Below, in pieces: positions 20,056 through 29,599 of a DNA stretch of 64,000 nt. The notes below the pieces were generated by a model, which was given only the letters and a program-made list of their open reading frames with translations, did no database searches and was not told where the DNA came from. Position 1 is the stretch's first letter. Each line of letters begins with the position of its first letter. The DNA is taken from contig NZ_CAMKGL010000001.1 of NCBI RefSeq assembly GCF_946227985.1, positions 1,116,001-1,180,000 on the forward strand, written 5' to 3'. The position numbers and the translations under genes were made by a program. The DNA is from Serratia quinivorans. GTDB taxonomy: Bacteria; Pseudomonadota; Gammaproteobacteria; Enterobacterales; Enterobacteriaceae.

Positions 20056-21999
20056 ATGAAAATTGTTGTTCCCTCGATACTTTTGCTTGCCGGTCTGACG
20101 GCGGCGCAACCGGTAACGCTGCTGGCCGCAGAGGCCACGACGGCGACCGCACAGGAAAACGCTGCCCGTAATGATTTTAGCTTTGTGCGTTACCGCGCCG
20201 ATTATCAAGTGCGAGCCAATGCCAGCAATGTGAAAACCGAGAGCTACGAAGTCCTGCTCAAAACCAAAGCCGCAGTCGAAAAATTCAGCCAAATCCGCCT
20301 GAGTTACAGCGAGAAAATGGAAACGCTGGAGGTGCTTTCCGCCTATACGCTGACCGCCGATGGTCTGCGCCATGATGTGGCACCCGATCGCATCTATACC
20401 CAGGAAAGTTATTCCAGCGCCTCGGCACCCTTGTATGCCGATCGCAAGGTGCGGGTTATCGTTTTCTCCAATCTGGCACCGGGTTCGCGCGTGGTGTATG
20501 AACTGCGTCGCACCCAAAAAACGCCGTATTTCCCAGACTACTTCGGCCTGTGGGAAACCTTCAGCGTATTCGATCAATTTGATGACGCGGAAGTTAACCT
20601 GCATGCGCCGGCAGATTTGCCGATGCATGTGTTTACCCGCGGCGTGGAAGGTGGCAATGCGCCGCAGGTGCGCGATGGCCAGGCACACTGGCGCTGGCGT
20701 TATCAGCGCAGCGATCCGCTGAAGGCCCAGAACTGGTCGGCGAACAGCTGGACGTTCAGTCCAACCATCATGGCCAGCACCTACCGTGAATGGCCGCAGT
20801 TGGCCAAAGCCTATCAGTTGAAAGCCAGCCAGGCGGCGAAAGTCACCCCGGCAGTGCAAAGCCTGGCGGATAAGATCACCCGCGATATCAGCGATCGTCG
20901 CGAGCAGACGGCGGCGATCTACCGCTGGGTGGCGCAGAATATTCGCTACGTTGCCGTGTATTTGGGCAACGGCGGGCTGGAGCCAAATCCGGCACAGAGC
21001 ATCCTTGATAACCATTACGGCGACTGCAAGGATCACGTGGTGCTGCTGGAGGCATTGTTGGCCGCCAAGGGCATCGTCAGTTCGCCGGTACTGATCGGTA
21101 TGGATGAAGGGCCAACTCTGCCAACGGTGCCGCTGTTGGGGCGCTTCAACCACGCGATTACCTACGTGCCGGAATTCAATCTGTATCTGGATTCCACCAA
21201 TCCCTGGGCGCGTTTTGGTCAACTGCCAGAAGCCGATCTCGGGGCGCCGGTATTGCTCACGCGCGAAGCGAAATTAGCGCGCACCCCAGACAATGACGAA
21301 CTGCGCAATAACACATCACTCAGCGTGGATTTTGTCTTCGATAAAGCGGGCAATATGCGTGGGCAGACGGAGCGTAAGCTGGGCGAGGTGGATGAGATTG
21401 ATCTGAGAGGCTATTTTTCCCAACTCAATCAGCAAAACCAGGCGCGGGTGGAAGAAACCATCATGGCGTCCTCCGGTATTGATGGCCGCGGGGAAATTGC
21501 GTTGCACGGCGATCCTTTCGATCTCAAAAAGCAGTTTGGTTACAGCTATCGTTTCAAGGCCGAGGACTATGTCGATTTTGGCGTAGTAGGAGGAATGACG
21601 GTGCCAACACCGCCCGGTGGAAAATCTTTCCGTACGCTTTACTCGACGACGTCGGCACCGACCAACGAAACGCCGTTCTATTGCAACGCACAACGCTATG
21701 ATGAGACCTATCGTCTGAATTTGCCCGCCGGCGTGCCGATTATTGCGGTTCCAAAGAACCAGCAGTTCAATAATGCCGCCGGTGAATACCGGGTGACATG
21801 GCAGTTGGAGGGGCGGCAGGTGGTGGTTAACCATTGGCTGCAGATGAATGCCATTCGCGGCAAGGATGCACTTTGTCAGCCGCAGGATTACCCGGCATTC
21901 CGTGAGCTGTTCCAGCAGGTACGTCGCGGTTTCCGTGGGCAGGTGGTCTATGGTGAATTGACTCAAGGGGCCGTTAACGCGGCTACTGCTGCGAGGTAA
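20056..21999 (+). CDS. DUF3857 and transglutaminase-like domain protein, exported
   Basis: A 647-residue protein with an N-terminal signal peptide (cleavage probably after LLAAEA). A DUF3857 domain follows (about residues 40-230), then a transglutaminase-like domain with a plausible triad: Cys in NHYGDCKDHVVLLEALL, His in FNHAITYVP and Asp in LYLDSTNPWA. Proteins of this type are periplasmic or surface-bound in Gram-negatives, and their substrates are mostly unknown. The ATG at 20056 has AAGGA at good distance; a TTG two codons earlier is unlikely. It stands alone and shares a terminator region with ggt. Confidence 0.85.
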   Translation: MKIVVPSILLLAGLTAAQPVTLLAAEATTATAQENAARNDFSFVRYRADYQVRANASNVKTESYEVLLKTKAAVEKFSQIRLSYSEKMETLEVLSAYTLTADGLRHDVAPDRIYTQESYSSASAPLYADRKVRVIVFSNLAPGSRVVYELRRTQKTPYFPDYFGLWETFSVFDQFDDAEVNLHAPADLPMHVFTRGVEGGNAPQVRDGQAHWRWRYQRSDPLKAQNWSANSWTFSPTIMASTYREWPQLAKAYQLKASQAAKVTPAVQSLADKITRDISDRREQTAAIYRWVAQNIRYVAVYLGNGGLEPNPAQSILDNHYGDCKDHVVLLEALLAAKGIVSSPVLIGMDEGPTLPTVPLLGRFNHAITYVPEFNLYLDSTNPWARFGQLPEADLGAPVLLTREAKLARTPDNDELRNNTSLSVDFVFDKAGNMRGQTERKLGEVDEIDLRGYFSQLNQQNQARVEETIMASSGIDGRGEIALHGDPFDLKKQFGYSYRFKAEDYVDFGVVGGMTVPTPPGGKSFRTLYSTTSAPTNETPFYCNAQRYDETYRLNLPAGVPIIAVPKNQQFNNAAGEYRVTWQLEGRQVVVNHWLQMNAIRGKDALCQPQDYPAFRELFQQVRRGFRGQVVYGELTQGAVNAATAAR

Positions 22000-22006
22000 T
22001 AAAGCC

Positions 22007-22042
22007 AACCGGGCGGGCTTACTGTGAAGCCGCCCGGTTTTT
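22007..22042. terminator. Terminator between the transglutaminase-like gene and ggt
   Basis: A strong GC-rich hairpin (AACCGGGCGGGCTT pairing with AAGCCGCCCGGTT, one bulged base, loop ACTGTG) is followed by five T. It ends the rightward gene and may also serve the convergent ggt gene. Confidence 0.8.
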
Positions 22043-22046
22043 ATCG

Positions 22047-23720
22047 TTACTTTTTCACCACCAACCCCACGCCGCGGCCACGAGGATCAGAGGCCGTCTC
22101 TGGCGTATCGCCTTTGACGCGGATCGCCTGAATATCCCCCATATACCAGCCCTGATCTTCCAGCTTATAGCCCATGGCTTTCAGTTGTTCCGCTACTTTG
22201 CCGGTCAGTGGGGCAAAGCTGTCGAAGAAGATGGTGTCCTTGGGTAGCAGTTGGTGATGAACGCGCTGGGCGGCCACGGCTTTGTCCAATGGCAGTTGGT
22301 AATCATAGATGTTGTTTATCACCTGGAAAATCGAGGTGAAAATACGCGAGCCGCCGGGGGTACCAATCACCAGACTGACGTTACCGTCACGGGTGATAAT
22401 GGTCGGGCTCATGGATGAAAGCATGCGTTTACCCGGTTCAATGGCATTGGCATCGCTGCCGACCACGCCAAAAGCGTTGGCTACACCCGGTTTGGCGCTG
22501 AAGTCATCCATCTCGTCATTCAGCAGGAAGCCGGCACCTTTCACCACCACGCCACTGCCAAAGTCCCAGTTCAAGGTATAGGTGTTGCTGACCGCATTGC
22601 CCTGGGCGTCAACAATCGAGAAATGGGTCGTCTGGTGTGGTTCTAAGCCAGGACGCACTTTTTCGGTTGGCGAAATGGCGGTGGGGTTGATCTCCGCTGC
22701 ACGTTTTTGCAGATAGTCCGGCGCGACCAGTTGAGCTACCGGCACCTTGGCGAAGTCCGGGTCGCCAAGGTAATCGGCGCGATCGGCAAACACGCGTTTC
22801 TCAATTTCGGACAGCAAGTGGATATAACGTGCGGAGTTAAGCTCTACGCCTTTGAAATCGGCGGCGCGGTCTTCTTTGATCCCCAGTAACTGCGCCAGCG
22901 CAATGCCGCCAGAGCTGGGCAGCGGGGCGGTGTAAAGGGTGTTGCCGCGCCAGGAAATTTGCATTGGGTCACGCCATTTCACCCGGTAGTCAGTCAGATC
23001 TGCCTGGGTAATCAGGCCGCCATCGTGCTGCATCTGGGCCACCAGCAATTTGGCCGTTTCCCCCTGATAGAAGTCTTCAGCGCCCTTATTGGCGATACGC
23101 TCCAGCGTTTTGGCCAGCTCCGGTTGTTTAAACACCGCACCGGGTTTCATACTGCCAAAATAATCGCCAAAGTTGGTTTTTCCGGCGAACAGCTTGTTGG
23201 CGTCTTCACGGTACTGATATTGCTGATCGGCGACCTTAAAACCCTGCTGCGCGTAACCGATGGCCGGGGTCAACAACTCTGCCCAAGGCAATTTACCAAA
23301 GCGTTTATGCGCCTCCCACAGCCCCAGTACCGTGCCGGGCACACCGGCGGCCTTGGTTCCTACCAAACTGAGGTTTTCAATCACTTCGCCTTTTTCGTTC
23401 AGGTACATGGTTTTGGTGGCGGCTTTGGGGGCGATTTCACGGTAGTCGAGGAAATAGGGTTTGCCGTCGACGTACAGCGTCATAAAGCCGCCGCCGCCAA
23501 TGTTACCGGCTTCCGGATAGGTCACAGCCAGGGTAAACGCGGTGGCGACTGCCGCATCGACCGCGTTACCCCCGGCCTGCAAAATTTGTGCGGCCACTTT
23601 GGCACCGTATTGATCCGGTGCCGCTACGGCGGCGGCATTCAGATTTGCGGCCAACACCGAGGGGCTAAGCGTGGCGAGTGCTACGCTGAGTGCTAAGGTT
23701 TTCAATAAGCCAGAATGCAT
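22047..23720 (-). CDS. ggt: Gamma-glutamyltransferase, periplasmic
   Basis: A 557-residue precursor that splits itself into two subunits and removes or transfers gamma-glutamyl groups, for example from glutathione. A signal peptide ends near residue 24 (PSVLAAN). The cleavage and nucleophile site is Thr364 in HQTTHFSIVDAQGNAVSNT, matching E. coli Thr391. The lid-loop region (LLNDEMDDFSAKPGVANAFG) and the oxyanion SS motif (GKRMLSSMSPT) are present, as in E. coli. It is monocistronic; a LysR gene follows upstream on the same strand. Confidence 0.96.
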   Translation of the reverse strand: MHSGLLKTLALSVALATLSPSVLAANLNAAAVAAPDQYGAKVAAQILQAGGNAVDAAVATAFTLAVTYPEAGNIGGGGFMTLYVDGKPYFLDYREIAPKAATKTMYLNEKGEVIENLSLVGTKAAGVPGTVLGLWEAHKRFGKLPWAELLTPAIGYAQQGFKVADQQYQYREDANKLFAGKTNFGDYFGSMKPGAVFKQPELAKTLERIANKGAEDFYQGETAKLLVAQMQHDGGLITQADLTDYRVKWRDPMQISWRGNTLYTAPLPSSGGIALAQLLGIKEDRAADFKGVELNSARYIHLLSEIEKRVFADRADYLGDPDFAKVPVAQLVAPDYLQKRAAEINPTAISPTEKVRPGLEPHQTTHFSIVDAQGNAVSNTYTLNWDFGSGVVVKGAGFLLNDEMDDFSAKPGVANAFGVVGSDANAIEPGKRMLSSMSPTIITRDGNVSLVIGTPGGSRIFTSIFQVINNIYDYQLPLDKAVAAQRVHHQLLPKDTIFFDSFAPLTGKVAEQLKAMGYKLEDQGWYMGDIQAIRVKGDTPETASDPRGRGVGLVVKK

Positions 23721-23872
23721 AGCGGTTCCTTTTCGAATTGAATGATGGCAGGTGACTTCAATCTCAACAATTACTTAGCGCCATTCTGTGCAGGTTTTCG
23801 GGCGCCTGATTGAAGGTAGCATCGCTCAATCCGCCATGCTTTATCCGCTGCATGGATCCGTGAACTGGAACA

Positions 23873-24736
23873 TTAAACGGTGGACGGTAATTGTGTTAGC
23901 AACCACTCACAAAACTGCCGGGTATGCGGGCTATGTTCGCTGTCGCGGTGGACAAGCCAGGCCCAGTTTGGGCCGCGTACGCTTTGTTCCGTCAGGGGGT
24001 GCAACACGCCTTTTGCCTGTGCCTGCCGTGCCAGCAATTGGCTGACCAGCGCGATACCCAGGCCATCGCAGGCGGCATCCAGTAACAGGCCAGGATCTGA
24101 GAAATTCAGCCCATGGCTGCTTTGCCCCACATTGACGCCGCCCTGAACGGTCCAATGGCTCCAGTCCATCTCTCGTTCCCCGTGCAGGGTGGTACGTTGT
24201 TCAAGCTCCAGTTTCAGCAGGTCAGGATGGCAAGCCGGATAGAGTCTGTCCTGATGTAATGCCCGGAGGTTGCATTCGGCTTGTGCGCTGAGATCGTCAC
24301 GGATCGCCAGATCGACGGTTTCCGTCGCCATATCCGGTGGGTCGAAGGTGGTGAACAGCCAAAGGTCGATATCCGGGTGCTGCCGATGAAAGCTTTTCAG
24401 GTTCGGCACCAGCCAGTGGCGGGCAAACGCCGGAGTGGTATTGACGATCAGTTGGTTGGGTTTGCGGTATTGATCCAGACGGCGGATGCCGACCGCCAGT
24501 TGTTGCAGCATCACCTGGGCGGTGCTGTAGAGATCGTGCCCGGCGTCGGTCAGGCTGACGCTGCGGCCACTGCGGAAAAACAACGGTTGTTCCAGATAGG
24601 CTTCCAGGCTGCGTATTTGCTGACTGATCGCCGACTGGGTGAGGTGCAGCTCATCGGCGGCCTGGTGGAAACTGCCCAGGCGGGCAGCGGCTTCAAAACC
24701 GCGTAACGCGTTCATCGGGGGCCAGTGTTTAAGCAT
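23873..24736 (-). CDS. LysR-type regulator, GcvA-like
   Basis: A 287-residue LysR regulator. The N-terminal pattern PPMNALRGFEAAARLGSFHQ and the helix-turn-helix AADELHLTQSAISQQIRSLE (residues 21-40) are of the GcvA/AmpR branch. It is divergent from the agmatine-deiminase-like gene at 24885, with 148 bp between them, so that gene is the likeliest target. It is also upstream of ggt on the same strand, 152 bp away. Confidence 0.88.
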   Translation of the reverse strand: MLKHWPPMNALRGFEAAARLGSFHQAADELHLTQSAISQQIRSLEAYLEQPLFFRSGRSVSLTDAGHDLYSTAQVMLQQLAVGIRRLDQYRKPNQLIVNTTPAFARHWLVPNLKSFHRQHPDIDLWLFTTFDPPDMATETVDLAIRDDLSAQAECNLRALHQDRLYPACHPDLLKLELEQRTTLHGEREMDWSHWTVQGGVNVGQSSHGLNFSDPGLLLDAACDGLGIALVSQLLARQAQAKGVLHPLTEQSVRGPNWAWLVHRDSEHSPHTRQFCEWLLTQLPSTV

Positions 24737-24884
24737 TATTGATAAGCCTATCTAATCAGGTGTCTGCTAAATGTATCCTTTGTTATGGCAGTGATGGAAG
24801 CCTTAACATGTATTACATCGAAATCACGCCGTCTTTCACTGAACAGAATATCTTATTTCAACGACGGCAATACAGGAGCAAACC

Positions 24885-26012
24885 ATGTCAACGCGTCGTG
24901 AATTTATTAAGCAGGCATCCCTGATTGCCGGCATGAGCCTGACGGCATCCATGGGGCTGACGTTACCTGCCCATGCCGTACCAGCCGTGCGGGGGGAAAG
25001 TTGGCGCATGCCTGATGAAGGCGAAGAGCAGCAACGCGCTTTTATCGCCTTCGGGGCGCAGCGGGCCATTTGGGCTGATTACACTGCGGGGGTGCAGGAT
25101 GCTTTGGGGCGCATTGCACGGGCGATCGCGCAATATCAACCGCTAACGGTATTTTGCCGTGAGAGTGAACGTCGGCTGGCGGAAGAGAAATGCGGCAGCC
25201 ACAATGTGACCTTCATTGTCACCGAGCTTGATGATATTTGGATGCGTGACATTGGCGCCAATTTTGTCGTCAATCAGGCGGGCAAACTGGGGGCGGTGGA
25301 CTTTAACTTTAACGGCTGGGGCAACAAACAGCAGCACACCTATGATGCGCGTCTGGCGGCGTTTGAAGCCAGTCATTACGGCGTCGCCAATATAGGGCGC
25401 AGCGGCCTGGTGGGGGAAGGTGGCGGCATCGAAGTGGATGGCCACGGCACCGGTATCATGACCGAGAGCAGTTGGGTCAACAAGAACCGTAACCCAGGCT
25501 GGAGTCGTGATCGGGTGGAGCAAGAGTTGAAGGAGATGCTCGGCCTGCGCAAAATTATCTGGCTGCCGGGAATTAAAGGTAAGGATATTACCGACACCCA
25601 CGTCGATTTCTACGCCCGTTTTGCCCGCCCGGGAGTGGTGGTGGCCAATCTGGACACCGATCCCGACTCTTACGACCATAAAGTGACCCAGGCGCATTTG
25701 GCCATTCTCAAACAGGCGACCGATGCCGATGGCCGCAAGTTGCAGGTGCACACCATGTCGCCGCCGATGGATCCGCGCCGTAGCCGTTTCAGCAAAGGGA
25801 ACCCGGATTTTGCTGCGGGATACATCAATTACTTTGTGATCAACGGTGCGGTCATCGCCCCCGAATTTGGCGATCCGGAAGCAGATGGCGAAGCGTTGCG
25901 ATTATTAACCGAGCTTTATCCCGATCGTGAAGTGGTGCAGTTGAATATTGACGCCATTGCCGCGGGCGGCGGCGGTATTCACTGCGTGACCAATCAACTG
26001 CCGGCGGTTTAA
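24885..26012 (+). CDS. Agmatine deiminase-family protein with Tat signal
   Basis: A 375-residue guanidino-group hydrolase of the agmatine/peptidyl-arginine deiminase family. Catalytic features are present: DDIWMRDIGANFVVN, a His in the GGIEVDGHGT block and Asp/His in DTHVDFYARF. The nucleophile is Cys367 in GGGGIHCVTNQLP near the C-terminus. Unusually it opens with a Tat signal (TRREFIKQASLIAGMSL; cleavage near PAHA), so it acts in the periplasm, whereas agmatine deiminase of polyamine synthesis is cytoplasmic. No carbamoylputrescine amidase gene is nearby, so an arginine-type or other exported substrate is possible. Confidence 0.88.
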   Translation: MSTRREFIKQASLIAGMSLTASMGLTLPAHAVPAVRGESWRMPDEGEEQQRAFIAFGAQRAIWADYTAGVQDALGRIARAIAQYQPLTVFCRESERRLAEEKCGSHNVTFIVTELDDIWMRDIGANFVVNQAGKLGAVDFNFNGWGNKQQHTYDARLAAFEASHYGVANIGRSGLVGEGGGIEVDGHGTGIMTESSWVNKNRNPGWSRDRVEQELKEMLGLRKIIWLPGIKGKDITDTHVDFYARFARPGVVVANLDTDPDSYDHKVTQAHLAILKQATDADGRKLQVHTMSPPMDPRRSRFSKGNPDFAAGYINYFVINGAVIAPEFGDPEADGEALRLLTELYPDREVVQLNIDAIAAGGGGIHCVTNQLPAV

Positions 26013-26049
26013 GTCGGGTAACCGTGCCGGGCCGGCTCTGGCTCTGCGA

Positions 26050-26706
26050 TCACACTTGCGGCCCCAGGCCGTGGGTCAGCAGCGTAATGGCATGGCGGGC
26101 GATGACATCGGCGCTCAATGGGTTGCTGTCATCACGCTGCCATTTGGGCGCGGTGGCCAACGGCAGCAACGTCATGCCAAACAGGGTGATAAACAATAAC
26201 GAGGGTTCCAGCCCGGCATGCAGTTTCCCTTCGGCCTGCCAACGGATGATCGATTGCAGTGCAGATTTACGCTGGGTATCACCAAAACGCGCGTTCATGC
26301 GCTGCTTCAATACGCCGTTATCACTCATTACCTCACGCAGCCACAGCGGAGGGAACCACGGATGTTCGCTGGAAATATCGATAAACCGCTGCGCCAGTTG
26401 GGTAATGGCAGCCACAGGATCGTCCGCATTGGCGTCAAAAACGCTGCTGGCAGCGAGCCTCACCGGCAGGAAACGTTCGTCGATCAACACATCCAGTAAC
26501 TGTTCACGGTTGTGAAAGTAGTAGTGCAGCATGGCTGGAGTGACACCGGCCTCACGGGCGATGGCGTTCAACGAAGTATCGGCAATGCCTTGACGGGCAA
26601 ACATATTTAGCGCCGTGTTGAGCAGGTGCTCGCGTTTTTCTGCGCCATTGGCGCTGCCGCTGGGGCGACCGGGGCGGCGAGGTTTTTGAACGTTTTGTGC
26701 TGTCAT
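26050..26706 (-). CDS. TetR-family transcriptional repressor
   Basis: A 218-residue TetR regulator. The helix-turn-helix lies near residues 25-65 (REHLLNTALNMFARQGIADTS; TPAMLHYYFHNREQLLDVLI), after a basic N-terminal arm (KPRRPGRPSG). The start is uncertain: ATG codons at 26706, 26721 and 26745 are all in frame and none has a strong ribosome binding site; I took 26706, which leaves the basic arm at the front. It is divergent from a DHA2 drug exporter, with an AT-rich palindrome between them, the standard local-repressor layout. Confidence 0.88.
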   Translation of the reverse strand: MTAQNVQKPRRPGRPSGSANGAEKREHLLNTALNMFARQGIADTSLNAIAREAGVTPAMLHYYFHNREQLLDVLIDERFLPVRLAASSVFDANADDPVAAITQLAQRFIDISSEHPWFPPLWLREVMSDNGVLKQRMNARFGDTQRKSALQSIIRWQAEGKLHAGLEPSLLFITLFGMTLLPLATAPKWQRDDSNPLSADVIARHAITLLTHGLGPQV

Positions 26707-26747
26707 CGCGGTGAGATCCATTGACCGGAGAAAAGAATAACTCATAT

Positions 26748-26769
26748 ATTAATTACTCGATTAATTAAT
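26748..26769. promoter_or_regulatory. Putative TetR operator
   Basis: ATTAATTA (26748-26755) and TAATTAAT (26762-26769) form a perfect 8-bp inverted repeat with a 6-nt spacer. It lies 20 bp before the exporter start and just upstream of the tetR-like gene, so one site could control both. Confidence 0.6.
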
Positions 26770-26788
26770 TACAAGCAGGCTCAGCTAA

Positions 26789-28303
<1,515 letters not shown>

Positions 28304-28414
28304 CCCCTGAGCCGGTGCGTGAAATACCTGTGTACCGGCTTGCCACACGCTCTGCGATGTACTTTTACTGAATCCTTACGTAACCCTGTCAGACTAAAAA
28401 CGTCGCTTTCTATA

Positions 28415-28438
28415 TATTGAGAATAAACGTTCTCAATA
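28415..28438. promoter_or_regulatory. Operator-like inverted repeat before the RND operon
   Basis: TATTGAGAA (28415-28423) and TTCTCAATA (28430-28438) are a perfect 9-bp inverted repeat with a 6-nt spacer, 24 bp in all, ending 13 bp before the adaptor gene. Its size and position match TetR/AcrR-type operators. Its sequence differs from the repeat at 26748, so a different regulator may bind it. Confidence 0.55.
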
Positions 28439-28451
28439 GGATGGAAAGTCG

Positions 28452-29597
28452 ATGCAAAGGAAAAAGGTTTTACTGGTCAGCCTGTCGCTGTTGTTGTCTG
28501 CCTGTGATGGTCAGTCCGCCAGTACACCGGCCGGTGTACCTGAGGTTGGCGTGGCGACATTGCACAGCCAGCCGGTCACGCTGAGCAGTGACCTGACGGG
28601 CCGGGTCAATGCCACCATGACCTCGGATGTTCGTCCGCAGGTGGAAGGCATTATAAAGGCACGTCTGTTTACCGAAGGGGCGGAAGTCAAAGCCGGGCAG
28701 GTGCTGTATCAAATCGATCCCGCGACCTATCAGGCCAGTTACGATCAGGCCGCCGCGCAGTTGAAAAGTGCCCAGGCCACGGTGAAGTCCAGCCGTTTGA
28801 AGGCGCAGCGCTATGCCGCACTGGTGAAGGAGAATGGCGTCTCCAAACAGGATGCGGATGATGCGATGGCAACCTATCTGGAGGCCGTAGCCGCCGTCGC
28901 GCAGTATCAGGCGGCGCTGGAAACCACCAAAATCAATCTTGCTTATACCCAGGTACGCGCGCCCATTTCCGGCCGTATCGGTATTTCTTCGGTTACGCCG
29001 GGTGCGCTGGTGACCGCCAGCCAAACCGATGCACTGGCAACCATTCGCGCACTTGATCCTGTCTATGTCGATCTCACCCAGTCCAGCAGTCAACTGCTTA
29101 AATTGCGCAGGCAGCAGGCTTCACTGCAACGTGACAATGTCACGCCGGTAGCGATCAAACTTGAAGACGGCACGCCCTACAGCCACCCCGGCAAGCTGGA
29201 ACTGACCGAAGTGTCGGTGGATGAATCTACCGGTTCTGTCACCCTGCGTGCCGTGTTCCCTAACCCCGAGCACGAATTGCTGCCGGGCATGTATGTCCAT
29301 GCCACCCTGGACAACGGGGTCGATCCCAACGACATTTTGGCACCGCAACAGGGCATTACCCGCAATGCCAGGGGCGAGGCGACCGCGTTGGTGGTTAACG
29401 CGCAAAACAAAGTGGAACAACGCACCCTCACCACCGGACAGGTTATCGGCAGCAGTTGGCTGGTCAGCAAAGGGTTGGATGCAGGCGACCGACTGATTGT
29501 CGAAGGCACGAATAAGGTGGCCATCGGCGTAGAGGTCAAGGCCGTTGAAGTGCAACAGCAGGCGAATACGGCTGCGACTAACGGCGGGGATCAATAA
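28452..29597 (+). CDS. RND efflux periplasmic adaptor lipoprotein (AcrA/MexA type)
   Basis: A 381-residue membrane fusion protein that links the RND pump to the outer membrane channel. A lipoprotein signal ends at the lipobox LLLSAC (Cys18). The split lipoyl domain (RPQVEGIIKARLFTEGAEVKAGQ; YTQVRAPISGRIGISSVTPG) brackets a helical hairpin rich in Ala and Gln. AGGATGGAAAG precedes the ATG. It is the first gene of a complete three-gene efflux operon; the pump gene starts 2 bp after its stop. Confidence 0.95.
   Translation: MQRKKVLLVSLSLLLSACDGQSASTPAGVPEVGVATLHSQPVTLSSDLTGRVNATMTSDVRPQVEGIIKARLFTEGAEVKAGQVLYQIDPATYQASYDQAAAQLKSAQATVKSSRLKAQRYAALVKENGVSKQDADDAMATYLEAVAAVAQYQAALETTKINLAYTQVRAPISGRIGISSVTPGALVTASQTDALATIRALDPVYVDLTQSSSQLLKLRRQQASLQRDNVTPVAIKLEDGTPYSHPGKLELTEVSVDESTGSVTLRAVFPNPEHELLPGMYVHATLDNGVDPNDILAPQQGITRNARGEATALVVNAQNKVEQRTLTTGQVIGSSWLVSKGLDAGDRLIVEGTNKVAIGVEVKAVEVQQQANTAATNGGDQ
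29131..29143. other. matS site (MatP binding, Ter macrodomain)
   Basis: GTGACAATGTCAC fits the MatP consensus GTGACRNYGTCAC at every position. It is the second perfect match in the window and lies inside the adaptor gene. Confidence 0.75.
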
Positions 29598-29599
29598 CC

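Noticed and set aside
20026..21222. Leftward frame of 398 codons opposite the transglutaminase-like gene
   Set aside because: Same antisense signature, and the plus-strand protein has a signal peptide and clear domains.
28311..28341. AGCCGGT/ACCGGCT repeat after the DHA2 exporter as a terminator or REP element
   Set aside because: Long loop, no T-run and no match to enterobacterial REP sequences I know.
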